Part shown: positions 33,254-44,900 of the stretch, piece by piece
Layout: every line of letters starts with the position of its first letter
How positions within the stretch are numbered: the first letter of the stretch is position 1
NCBI GenBank assembly: GCA_001584585.1
Contig: LSYV01000004.1
Location: 779,877 to 843,876 of the forward strand
DNA: 64,000 bases
Direction: 5' to 3'
Source of the DNA: Gonium pectorale
Taxonomy: Eukaryota > Chlorophyta > Chlorophyceae > Chlamydomonadales > Volvocaceae
Notes under the pieces: generated by a model
What the model was told of the DNA's origin: nothing
Databases searched by the model: none
The model's input: the letters and a program-made list of their open reading frames with translations, nothing else
Program-made: the position numbers and the translations under genes

Positions 33254-35799
33254 ATGTCAACGCGAGCCACGCTACTGACTGAGAAGCATGCAGCATACAT
33301 TCGGTCGTTTGCACGCCTCTGGGAGGTGGGTTGAGGGCTCAGGGTTGGTGCGGGCACACCGGTTGCTGTGGGAATGCTCCCCAGCACGCTAGCACGTGGC
33401 CTTTGATGACGTCTGGCTGACGATGGCTTGAGCTTGGCGGGGGATCGCGGTGTTGGAACACCCCTGTGCTCGGCACCCGCGCCAACACCAAGCCCAGCAA
33501 GCCGTAACTAGGTCGAGATAGCATAAGCTGGCTGGCCACCAGCCATCCAGCGGATGCCCCTTCCAGTCGGGGTTGACAGGAAACCTGCGCTGCCTGCTGG
33601 GCAAACCGTGTCTACCTGACCTCCCGGGGCCCCTGACCGAGCTGCAGTTGCCGTCCACCCCGTGCATCCCCGACAGGAGACGGACAAGCTGGAGTTTGTC
33701 GCCACGGAGCACTTCTGGATGAGCGGCATGTACTGGGGCCTAACAGCCATGTACCTACTGGGCCGCCTGGACGAGATGGACCAGGACGCCATCTTGTCAT
33801 GGGTGCTGCGCTGCCAGCACTCGTGCGGCGGCTTTGGCGGCAGCGAGCGCAACGACCCGCATATGCTGTACACGCTGAGTGCCGTACAGATCCTCGCACT
33901 GTATGACAGGCTTGACGACGTGGATGCAGACAAGATTGCGTCATGTAGGTGTGCTGTCCCGGGCACGGACAGTGTGCGTCCTGCGCGATGATGTGTGTCA
34001 CAAGCATGTCGGGGCTCTGCACGCCCAGTTGGCATGCTCCACACCGCCGCCCTGGCCGGGTCTTTCCCCCGCTATTCGTGGCTGCTGTAGCACAACTGTA
34101 GTATGGCTAGGTCGCCTGACGCACGGCACGTGGCCTACGCAGACGTGGCGAGCCTTCAGCAATCCGATGGCTCCTTTGCAGGAGACGCGTGGGGAGAGAT
34201 CGACACTAGGTATGCGATTGCCTCCAGGGAGGCCACGCCAATCTCCCAAGGACTCGAATTACCCGCGGCCCTGTTCAGGGGCAGGCAGGTGGTCTTGTGT
34301 GCCAACCCTGCTTCAACCGAGCGGGCAAATACACGACTCGAGTACTAGTACCATGAGCGACGTCGGAGCCAGCGCGCCTGCTATCGCCGGCCCCGTCGTG
34401 CAGATTCACCTACTGCGCGCTCCTCTGCCTGTCAATCCTGGGCCGGACGTCGGCGATTGACGTACCCAAGGCGTTGGGCTTTATCTCTCGGTGCAAGAAC
34501 TTTGATGGCGGGTTCGGCTGCACGCCAGGTAGGCCCTCAGGCCCGGGTGACCGCCCAAGCCATGCCAAGCCCACAGCCACGGACTGCCGGCTTGTATGCC
34601 TTTGCTAGCTGCTTCTCAGACCTGTTTTCTGCTCTCCGTCACGCATGCGTAACACTTCCACGCTTGTGGGCATCTCATCGAATGTCCGCGCCACTCCTTA
34701 AGCCAAGGGTTCTGCATGCTGCTGGACCCCATGGCACCGTCCTTGTCATGCGTTGGTGACTCCAGTCCTCCTACGCACGTGCCCCCTTGCCCCTGCAAAA
34801 AGGCAACGAGTCGCACGCGGGCCAGGTCTTCACCTGCATCGGCGCGCTGTCCCTGGCCGATGCGCTGCACCTGGTGGACCGGGACCTGTTCTGCTGGTGG
34901 TGAGCTGGCACATGGTGGCCGCGGCGCAGAAAGCAGCCCGACGCCGCGTGCAGCTGTGCATGCGCATGACATGGGTTCTATGCCTAGTCGCTTCTTGCTG
35001 CCACGATGTACGGGTCACTGCCGTCAGCGTGCCAGCCTTGTGTTCCGGCTAGGCGCTGTTTGTCATTCATGCGCGGGGCTCCTACCGTCACAGGCTGTCC
35101 GAGCGGCAGACCAAATCTGGCGGGCTCAATGGGCGGCCGGAGAAGCTACAGGATGTAAGTTCCCTCTGCTTGGTAGCAGAGACTTCTCGGCGTGTCAAGG
35201 GGTCGCTCGGTATATCATGGGGTCGCGGCCCCAATCAAGGCCTACACGCGGCAAGTGGGTCCTGAAGTGCAAGACACAAATATTGTGCGGCTGACATGCT
35301 GCCGCCACTGTGCTCTGCCCATGGTGCAGCCGTCGGAGAGCACACTCTGCGGCCCACTGCCGTTTTCTCCTGAAGCAAATCACATGCCATGCGGTCGCAT
35401 AAGAAGTGCACGATTACTGGGCGACTGTCTCAAATCCCTCATTTCTCACAGGTTTGCTACTCGTGGTGGTGTCTGTCCTGTCTCAGCATCCTGGGCCGCC
35501 TCCACTGGATCGACTGCTCAGCGCTCACTGCTTTCATTCTGGAGTGCCAGGACGAGGAGGACGGCGGCATCAGCGACCGACCAGACGATATGGCCGACGT
35601 GTACCACACCTTCTTCGGCATTGCCGGCCTCTCGCTCATGGGGTACCCCGGCCTGGCACAGATTGACCCCACGTGGGCCCTGCCCGTGGGCGTCGTAGAG
35701 CAGATTAAGGCACGAAACGCCAAGCTCGGCTCGCCGTCGTTCCCGGCGACGCCGGCAGTGGAGGTGGCGTCGGAAGGCGACATGGAGGCGGTGTCATGA
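33254..35799 (+). CDS. RABGGTB: Rab geranylgeranyltransferase beta subunit
   Basis: Catalytic subunit of geranylgeranyltransferase type II, which attaches geranylgeranyl groups to C-terminal cysteines of Rab GTPases together with the alpha subunit and Rab escort protein. Exons: 33254-33325, 33677-33944, 34143-34209, 34404-34528, 34803-34899, 35094-35154, 35452-35799; phases agree, 345 aa against 331 in human. Prenyltransferase repeats are clear: [91 protein letters not shown]. The zinc ligands Asp230, Cys232 and His282 (DVYHTFFG) are present. The start at 33254 (ccaATGtc) places LLTEKH exactly where LLLEKH sits in the human enzyme. The C-terminal tail of about 40 residues is an algal extension. 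Shares a divergent promoter region with the cyclase. Confidence 0.95.
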
Positions 35800-36869
35800 A
35801 GGCGAACGTGGTGAGCTGGTGACATGCTGAGGCGGGTCGATACGGGGAGTAGGTGCGCAGAGGACATGCGCTTTAACTTATTAATGGTGTCATTACGCGG
35901 GTGGCGCTGGTCGGAAGGGATGATGCGAACTAGTAGGTCAGGGGCGCCGTTTCTTCGGTGCAGTGTTTCGCGAGGGAAAGGGTCCTGAGCTCCAGTCCAC
36001 TTCGCTGTGTGACTTCACATTTCGGGCGGATGCAGAATCGAGGGTAGCTTCGTACCACTTGGAGCTTGCATCACACTGCCCATGCACTTTCCACGTACAG
36101 CAGACAGCAAGCCACGTGGCCTCCATTCACGACCATATCGACCGTCGCATGTTGTTCGCCAGGTACCTGTCTTGTTAGTAATAGGTACCGGTGAGTGGCC
36201 TTTATTAACAGTTTTTCGCAGGTGCGACGTTTGTGGACACACGCACCGGCCGTACTCCATCCACCATATGGGAGTGGAAAGAAACCATATGGACGTGCCT
36301 ACTGTGCTGATTGTCATGATGGGGCACAAATTGGGCACATCACGGACAGGTTGAGCTGTGTGATGGCAGACTGGAGGTCGAGTTAACGGGTTCGAGTGTT
36401 GCCAAGCCAGGAAGGAGCTGAAAGAGCAGCCAAGTTCGCATGTTTGGTGCTGGCCTGGTGTCCAGTGTTCCAGATCGTTAGTGCGACAGCTTAAGGCCAG
36501 TGACGGCAGTTAAAACCACCCATTGTGTGGGGTTTGTCGGGGGACCAGTGTTTGCCAATGTATCGTCACGAGCGCGTACAATTGCGTTACGCTCTCTTGC
36601 CCTCCCGCCCCCGCCCCCCACCACCGTGTCCGACCCCCATGCCCGCCGTACAGCGACGCCGGTTGATTCAAGAACTGGGATGTGTTTAGTATGAATGGCA
36701 TACATATGCACTCGTCTTCTCCTTCTGCATTTAGGTAGCCACGGCCGCTCAGGAGTTTCCGGTAGAGTTGGCCGTCTTTTACGCCCTAGTAAATGTCAAT
36801 GTAAACGCCCATACATAGAACGTTGAAAGTTTTTGCTGCCTAGGACTGCGAGTCAGCTGGGAAAACGTA
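35800..36869. other. Intergenic region RABGGTB / bL27
   Basis: About 1.07 kb without a gene: 3' untranslated region of RABGGTB followed by the promoter of the bL27 gene. A plus-strand TGTAA occurs at 36800-36804, too far from the RABGGTB stop to assign with confidence. Open frames are short and motif-free. Confidence 0.4.
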
Positions 36870-37475
36870 ATGGCGCAGCTCCTGCTCGGCGCGGCCAAGC
36901 AGGGCGCGATTTCTTTGCTCAAAAGCGCCGGGTATCAGGCTTTGCTGGACACGACATCTCTCGTCGGTGGCGCCGGGACGTGGACTGCGCTCCGTAGCGC
37001 CACCAAGAAGGCCGGTGGCACTGCCAAACAGGCCGTCGGCTCCGAGCCAAAGCACTTGGGCATGAAGATGTCCGACGGCGAGCTGGCCTTCCCGGGGATG
37101 ATCATCGTCCGGCAGCGTGGCACTAAGTTCCACCCTGGTCTGAACGTCGGCCTCGGGCGCGACCACACCCTGTTTGCGACCGGAGTCGGCATCGTACGCG
37201 TCACGGAGCAGCCGGGCATGGCTGGCAGGCAGCGTCGTGTCGTGCACGTGGAGCCGCTACCCGAGGCGCTGGCCGCCATAGCCCGGCGCGTGGGGTCAGG
37301 GAAGGCCGACTGGCAGCAGGCGCAGAGCGTAATGGATGCTGAGTTGGTGCAGAGGCGCGCCCAGGCCAAGCGGGCCATGCTACAAGGCGGCGTTCCCCTT
37401 GAGCCCGCGCTCTTCTTTCGGCTGCCTACACACTCCGGGCGCATGTCGTGGTTGGAGCGGACTAAATCTTCCTAG
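36870..37475 (+). CDS. MRPL27: Mitochondrial ribosomal protein bL27
   Basis: Large-subunit ribosomal protein near the peptidyl-transferase centre. A single exon of 201 aa. The bL27 core is unmistakable: [20 protein letters not shown] (residues 44-63), then [16 protein letters not shown] and [14 protein letters not shown] (residues 75-103). The N-terminal 43 residues are Ala/Leu/Ser-rich with Lys and Arg and few acids, fitting a mitochondrial (less likely plastid) transit peptide. The C-terminal 90 residues are longer than bacterial bL27 and basic, as in mitochondrial forms. ATG 36870 has a fair context (aacgtaATGgcg) and no earlier in-frame Met fits. It is the only intronless gene in the window. 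Confidence 0.92.
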   Translation: MAQLLLGAAKQGAISLLKSAGYQALLDTTSLVGGAGTWTALRSATKKAGGTAKQAVGSEPKHLGMKMSDGELAFPGMIIVRQRGTKFHPGLNVGLGRDHTLFATGVGIVRVTEQPGMAGRQRRVVHVEPLPEALAAIARRVGSGKADWQQAQSVMDAELVQRRAQAKRAMLQGGVPLEPALFFRLPTHSGRMSWLERTKSS

Positions 37476-38995
37476 GCCCGGGTGAAACACACACGGCGAG
37501 TCGGCTTCTAGCATATGTACTGTATGTATGTCTGGAGTCTGTGCCTTACGAGCATCTGGCGGCGTGGGGCTATGTGCGACTGTGCGTTAAAGGTCATGAT
37601 GACCATGTTTGCTCCTTGCAATCCGGGCTTCAGGTCGGTGCTGAGGCCCTGATTTGGGTGTGGGTTCGGTCGCGGTAGTGGCTCCGGTGGCACACTGTCA
37701 GTAAAACTAGCCTATGTAGGGCGCTTGCCGTGGTTCAGGAGTCGCTGTGTTGCTTGTGGACTTTGTGGAACATGCAAGGTATCGGAACTCCAGAGGACTT
37801 GCGTGCAACGGCTATAACAGGCAGTGGATTTGTCGGTGAACCTGACAACCGTACGCATGGCATCAGTAGAACGTCCGTTTTCGTTGGAACGGCACCCACG
37901 TCGGGCCTGTGCGGGAGCTGTTTCGGGCTCAGAAGGTAGACCTGCATTTATTGTCCTGTGCCGATCACGTTTGCCCTGTGCTGATGATGCCCGTACACCT
38001 CTTTGGATGCCAGGTGGCGTCGAAAACTCAGTGGTGATGTGTATATACGCGGTTTCGGAGGCAAAACGTCTACATCTTTTTAAGAGCTTGCTGCACAGCC
38101 TTTCAGGACCCTAGTGCACTTGCGGTTCAGTTAAAAGTGTAACCAAAACTCAAGCTGTTTCTGGGCCCTATCCTGTTGCAGCACTGCGGCGTTTGCAGGC
38201 CCACGATTTCCTGGCGGGGTAACCTGGAGCCCGTGTACTGAAATGCCTACAGCCAGGAGGGCTAGGCTAGGCTGGGGCAGGTTCATGGGGCTGGCAGTCT
38301 AGGGCCTGGGGCGCTGGAATAGGGCCCCCGAAGCCCCTAGATTAAGAACTTGCGCGGTACCCCTCTGGACTTGCGGCCCTTGGTTGAAGCACGCGTGGCC
38401 TATCAACTGGTGGTGCACAAATTGGATCATCGCGGTTTCACCGAGGCGGGGGCTGCCCGGGCAACGGGTTGTGACGTACACAGGTACAACACCTAAGCAG
38501 TACGTACTACCTTGCCCGTGGCTCTCTCACCGTAGTATGTCACACTGATGTTAGCCTTTGGCTTCTTTCACATGCATGTGTAAGAACCGCCAACACAGTG
38601 CACGGTCGGACTGCCCTTTCGAGACACGTTTCATAAATCCTGCCTTATTGATGCGTGACATATAGTGCGCAACGTGCATTATCACAGGGCGCCGCACCGT
38701 GTACATAGAAAGTCCAACAACTCTCTAACGTCTATGATAAGCTGGAGCACAGCTCTCATAACCTTACGCACTCTTCTGAAATGCTTGTGCTGGATACTTG
38801 TGGGGAGCGCAGGAGCAAGCCAGCGGTTGTTGGCAATGAAGCGGGGAACCTTTTAAACCCGACTTCGACTGTTAGAGATTTGTGTTCTCGGGGATTCGTG
38901 GAATAGACTAGGGCGGCATCCAACAAAATCAACGGCCGGCAGCCCCACGGAATGACTGCTACGACGATATAGATAGCGGGCAAGGCAGCGCCAGC
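37476..38995. other. Intergenic region bL27 / channel gene A
   Basis: About 1.5 kb without a supported gene, lower in GC than the neighbouring exons. The first part is probably the bL27 3' untranslated region; the last few hundred bases should carry the promoter of the channel gene. Open frames on both strands are short and without known motifs. Confidence 0.45.
38138..38142 (+). terminator. Candidate TGTAA polyadenylation signal of bL27
   Basis: Plus-strand TGTAA about 660 nt past the bL27 stop; a typical distance for green algae. Assigned by position only. Confidence 0.3.
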
Positions 38996-41900
38996 ATGGT
39001 GGACCTCCCCGGTACGCCTACGCAGTCCGCAGCCACTTCGTCGCCTCTGCGGGCGGCCGTGTCCCCGCGCTCCCTGCGCCTGGCCGGCCCTGACTTGGCC
39101 CGTGAGGCGGACGCGGCGAGCCCTCCTGCAAGTCGAGTCGGCAGCCGTGTTGAAAGCCGATCGCAGATGAAGCATGTGCATGGCGCTGAGGGCGGTCCCA
39201 GGAAGTACGTGGTGGGTCGCGCCAGCGGCGGCCTGTGGCAGAAGCTCCGTTCGTTCAGCCCGCTTGTCCTGTTGGACGTGTTGCTGCCCGTCTTCTACCC
39301 TGGCACGTTGGCCCACACGCTGTGGAGCTCCGTTATGCTTGCGACCGTGCTTTACGTCGCCACTATAGTACCGGTCAAGATCTCATTCCGTGAGGTATGG
39401 GTTGTCCCAGGAAGCCGGCTCGCCGGGAGCAGGCGCCTAAGGGCCCTGTCTGCAATCATTTTCTGGGTGACTTGCATGCCAGTGTGTCTCGCTGGATGGG
39501 TGGCTGACTCCTCGCACCTTCAGTTTAAGTGCGCGGAGAGGCAAGCGCGCGCCACCCTGACCTGCCCTACCCTCGACCGAAGCAACGCCCGCTCGCTCTG
39601 GACCTGACCGCAGATCGCAATGCATCAGACCTTCACAGTTCTGGATTGGACACTCGTGGCCTTGCTGTCTGCCGATGTAGTCTTCAATTTTCGGTCAGTT
39701 GGGTGGCTGCGGTTGCGACCAGGGTGCGGGGGCCCCCGGTCTACATGCACGCGACTCTCACGCACGCCGAAGTTGCAGCCCAATCACTGTCCACTCCCCG
39801 GGCAGGGACATCTGTCCGTCCTATTTTTATGAGCGTGTGCTGTCCCCTGCCTGTTGTCCTGCAGGAATGCCTACATTTCATCCCGCGGCGAGCTAGTACG
39901 GGACTCGAAGCTCATCGCATCGAAGTACATGCGGGGCATGTTTGTCCCAGATGTGCTTGCAGCCATTCCCTTCTCGCTGTTTGTGACTGGCAGTGGCCGC
40001 CGCTACGCCGTGTGGGTTGAGTTGATCAAGCTCATCCGCCTGCGACAACTGGTCAAGTACGTGGCGGCGTGCAGACGCATGCAAACGGTGTATAGACCTT
40101 ATCCGGGCGGGGTTTCGTATATGGACGTGATTACTGTCCTGTACACAGGTAGAATAATGAGCCTCTCCAATCAAAGCAGAGGCTGCATGGAGCACGGGCC
40201 CTGCCTGTTGTAGGCGGGTATTTGTAGATGGAATGGGGACTCTTCCCAACTGCACAGCGTTGTGTGGCGCGCAGGATGCTTCGCAGCAACGGCCAGCACA
40301 GCAACGCGGTCGCGATGCTGCGACTCATGATCTATTTGTCACTCTCGGCGCACTGGGCCAGCTGTTTCTGGCACTACCTCTCCGAGGCGGTCCCACGTAA
40401 GACACAGAGGGCGTTGAAGGTCCAAGGGGGCGGCTACCGGCTAGCCTCAGCATGCTTGCGATAGGATGCGGTAGCGCATGCGCCCTGGCGCATGCACTGC
40501 GGTGCGCAACTGGGTCATGCGCACCTTTCTTCCAGTGCCACGGGGGAAGCGCTTGAAACGACGCGAACCACCTCTCCCGACCGAGGCCCACCTGGCAACC
40601 CGTGACTCGCGTCGCCGTTCCTGTCTTGACCATAAAGAATGCTGTACGTGTTATCTGACGCATCTGAACTCACCCTGACATGCAGAGTGGCCATGGATGT
40701 TCGAAAGGGTGTGCCCGAACTGTCCGGACAGGGAGCACTACCTGATTGGTGGGTAATGCGGCGGGATACCTTCCGTCCGGGGGCAGCCTCGATACTTTCG
40801 CAACATGACTCGCTGGCTGCCCTTTGACCCACGGCACGTCCCACGATCAGCAGATGCCTGTTGGGCCCGTTGGCCGCTCGCAATCGAGCATTCAGCCCAT
40901 GACTGACTCCTTGAATGTTTGGGATCTACAGGCCTGTACAGCGCCTTCCTGCTGCTGCTGGGCGATCGACCAGACGCCAACAACAACGTGGAGAGGATTA
41001 TCGTAACATGTCTGCTCTTCATGGGAACGCTGTTATACGCCGTTGTGGTGGGTCCCCGAGGTCCTGGGTCCTATGGCGTGCTTGCTGGGCGCATACGCTC
41101 CGGGGGCACCATGCCGTTGCCGCAAATAGCAGATGCGTGCGCTCCTGCAGGCTGCGCGCGCATAGGCTTCATCCGCCTTGCATACCTCAACCCGCTCGGC
41201 CTGCAGATGGGCAGCATGGCCGTCCTGGTCGCCAACATGTGGGCCATCGCCAGCCGCCACAAGCAGCGCGCACAGCAGGTGCGGGACGCACTGCGCTACC
41301 GCGGCGTCTGCAAGGGCGTTCAAGACAAGGTCGGCGAGTGAGTACGGGCGGGGTCGACCTTCTTTGCGGGGCTCTTCAGGGCGATGATGGTGTGTGCGCA
41401 GCACGGTGCGCCGACCTTCTGGCGGCATTGGCAGGCACACGGACGTGGAAGACACTGCAACCAGACACTGCTGGCCAGTCAGCTGTGCGCGCAAATGCCC
41501 GTGCTACGAGCAGCTCCGGGACCACTTTTAGGGTGCTTTGGGTTTTAAGGCATCGAGACATTACTATTTGCGAAGAAGGCTCCGCCCGCTGCAGTGGGAC
41601 CCTACCTACAGGCTGTCTGGGACACTAGACACGCCATACTTCGGCGTCAGGCGCTGCAGCGGGCTAGGGACGGGGACCAGGACCCGCTACCCCACCCCAT
41701 TGCTTGCAGTTCATCCATTGGACCCCCCCGGCTTTTACGGACGTGTGACCTGTAACATGCGTGTAGCTGGGAACTTACCCGCGTTCCGTTCGAACCGCAG
41801 GTATTTCGACTTCCTGACTAAGTTCAGCCACCCAGGTGCGTGTCGCCTTGTGGTTGTGGGGACAGCGCGCTGCCGTCCCAAGCCGCACGAAATTCAGACA

Positions 41901-44900
41901 CACTGCGTGTCTTGCTCCGCGCAGCGATGAGGACCAGCGTTGACGACAACCCCTTGATCCTACTCCGCAATCTCCGTGAGCGAGCACTCCTCCCCTCATG
42001 CCCACGTCTGCTCATCCCTAGCTCACTAGCCGTCCTCCTTGGGTGGTGAAATGTGCTCTGTAGGCTCCGAAGGCGTATCGTTCCTCCAGGAGCTGCCCGT
42101 CGGCCTGCACGGCACTGTCATGGCCTCCATGTTTGGGCCCTTCCTGGCGCAAGTCCAGCTCTTCACGCACTGCGAGCAGCCCTTTGTGTGGCGCCTGGCA
42201 CAGAAGCTGCGGCTTTCGCTCTTCATGACGACCGACGTGATCTACGAGCTGGGCAGCGTGGGGCATGACATGTACATCATCTGGAAGGGTGCCGTGGGGC
42301 TGGTGGCGCCAGACGGCTGCATGGCGGCTGTGCTAGGCGACGGGGACCATTTCGGAGAGCTGGGCCTGATGACGGCTAACACGCCACGGCCACACCGGGC
42401 GGTGGCACTGCGGCCGTGCGACGTCGTCATGCTTAGCCGATGGGACCTGCAGGTGTGGCTGGGTTCATCCTGGAAGAGGGCCAAGTCGCGCAGGAGGCCG
42501 TATTGACTCATTCCATGCTCGCGGCAGGGTTGTCCGGGCGAGCTGTGTCCACTGCTTCCAACCAAACATTAGTTGGCTGTTTGCGGCCCGTCATGCAAGC
42601 ACTCAGTCCCACGCATGCCTGCCGCCCATGATCCTCCCGTGGTATGAGCAGCCTCCCCATGTGCACGCATACACATCCTTCACCCGCACTGCAGGAGGCC
42701 ATGAAGGACTTCCCCGACAGCGCTGCCCTGGTCAAGGAGCGAGCTCGCCTGCGCGTCGAGGACCACGAGGCGCCCACCAACGTGTGGGCCTTCGCCATGG
42801 TCACCTGGGGCATGCAGCTCGACGACGACGGCGCCGTGCAGGGCAGCCATATCGAGCTCCACAACGGCTCGCAGCTACAGTCACCGCCGCCGCTGCAGCA
42901 CCTGCACGCCTACCTGTCGCTGCACAACGATCCTCCGGGCTCTGGCGGCCAGGTCGCCCAGCCGCAGGGGCCACTGCTGCGAGACGGGTTCGACATCCAG
43001 GGGCCAGGCCAAAAGGTCAGTGGAAGTGGTAGCTTCTCAGTTGCGAGCCCAAGGAACCCCGGTTCAGGCAGCGGTCGTAGCGGCTCCAGGAGGGGACCGG
43101 TGGCCGAGGCTATCGAGGCGACGATCATGGGAATGGGGACCAGCAGCAGCGGCGGTGGCATCCAGTCGGACGGCGGCCCGGGCGGAAGGCTTCCCGCGCA
43201 GGCAAGTGCCGGTGGAATGAGCGTCGGTGCATCGCAGCGTCCAAGCCGGCACTCCACCGGTACAGGCCTGGCGCCATCACATCACTCCAGCCGATACCCG
43301 ACCGGCACAGGCCTGGCGATGTCGCAACACTCGAGCCGATATCCGACTGGTAGCGGCCTGACGGCATCGCCGTCGAACCGATACCAAACGGGTACTGGCC
43401 TGACGGCGTCGGCCGAAGCATCTGCGGAAGGCAGCCGAAGGCTCCTGGCCATCGGCTCCCGTATCCTCACGAGCCTGCGAGTGCGGCATCAAGGCTCCTC
43501 GCCAGCTCAGCGGACCGACCGTGGTGACGACGCTGAGGACCTTGCGGTCGAGGAAGGCGAGGACTCGCTGACGGTTGCCCTGTCGGGGCTGTCCCGCCGC
43601 ATGCCCAGCTTCGCGGCTGGCCACGCGGCAGCGTCGGCGGCGGGGCGGCCCGTCCGCCCCGCCGCGCACAACCAGACTGCGGCGCAGCGGCGCGCCACGA
43701 CGGCAACGGGCATGCCGGTGTCGCCCCGGCCTTCGGGGCACGCCGAGTCGGGGCTTCAGAGCTACGGCAGCGGGTGCACTGCGGTGGCCCCCCTCGGCCC
43801 GGCCGCCGGTGACGGGATTAGTCCTCTCATCGGGCCCGGCCGGGAGCGCACCTCAATAGGGGGCCCTCCCGTCCTCCATCAGCAGCGCTCGCGCGCTCGT
43901 ACCCTGTGGCTCGACTCTCTCGGCCCCGAGGACGAGATGGGCAGCAGCGAGCCGGGTGCCGCGGACACGACCGCCGACATGATTACACCGTTCGCTTTGT
44001 GTCAAACCGGCGCGATCAGCCCTCTCGTGGGCGGCGGCGGCGGGCGCCGCAATGTGCTGCGGGGCCCAAACATGCATGCGCCGAGTAGGAGGTCCGTCGA
44101 TGCGCGACAGCTACACATCTCGCCTTTGCCTGGAAAGCAGCAAAACCGCAGTAAGTCTGGCGAGGTTCAGAGCCCCTTGCCGCAGCTGGACATGGGCACC
44201 GCACCGGGCAACCCAACCTCGCCGACGACGCAGACTGTTCAGACGTTTCAGACTCTTGACGACGTGTGGGGACACATTCAGGACCGAGCTGTGGCCGCGC
44301 AGCTACAGCAGCCGCAGGAGCGGCAGCAGCAGTACAGCAATATCCGCCGCCACGGCTCCGGCGGCGCAGGAGTGCCCGTCCATAGCAAACACTTGCAGCT
44401 GCGCGGCCGTAATCCTCACAGCCCCAGCACGCACGATAGCGGAGGTACATCTCCCATGCAGCAGGCGCACCTCCGCCTGCCTCCGGCCTCTCCCGGCGTC
44501 ATCGTGCCGCTATCGCCGATGGCCCTCGCCGCGGCCGCCGCCGTGCGGCCGATGGCAGGGCAGGGCCAGCTGGGGCGCAGAGGCTCCCTACCCAGCGGCG
44601 CCTCCCAAACGGCTGACGGCGGCGCCGAGCCGCCCCTCGCTGACACAACCACCGGCGGTGGCGGCGCCACGGCCCCAACGGCAACCAGCGCTGCGCAGGC
44701 AATGGCTCGCCAGGCGTCGCGGCGCCCCGGCGCAGCATCGTCAACGGGCTTCGTGCCCGTCGTCCCCTTCACGCGCAGTATGGCCCGCCGCATGACCAAT
44801 GCGGACCCTGACTCGGGCCCGCTGGCCTCTGGGTCGACCCAGTTCCTGTCCCGCACGGCCAGCATTGCCGCGCGAGGGGGCGGCAGGCTGCGAAGCGCCC

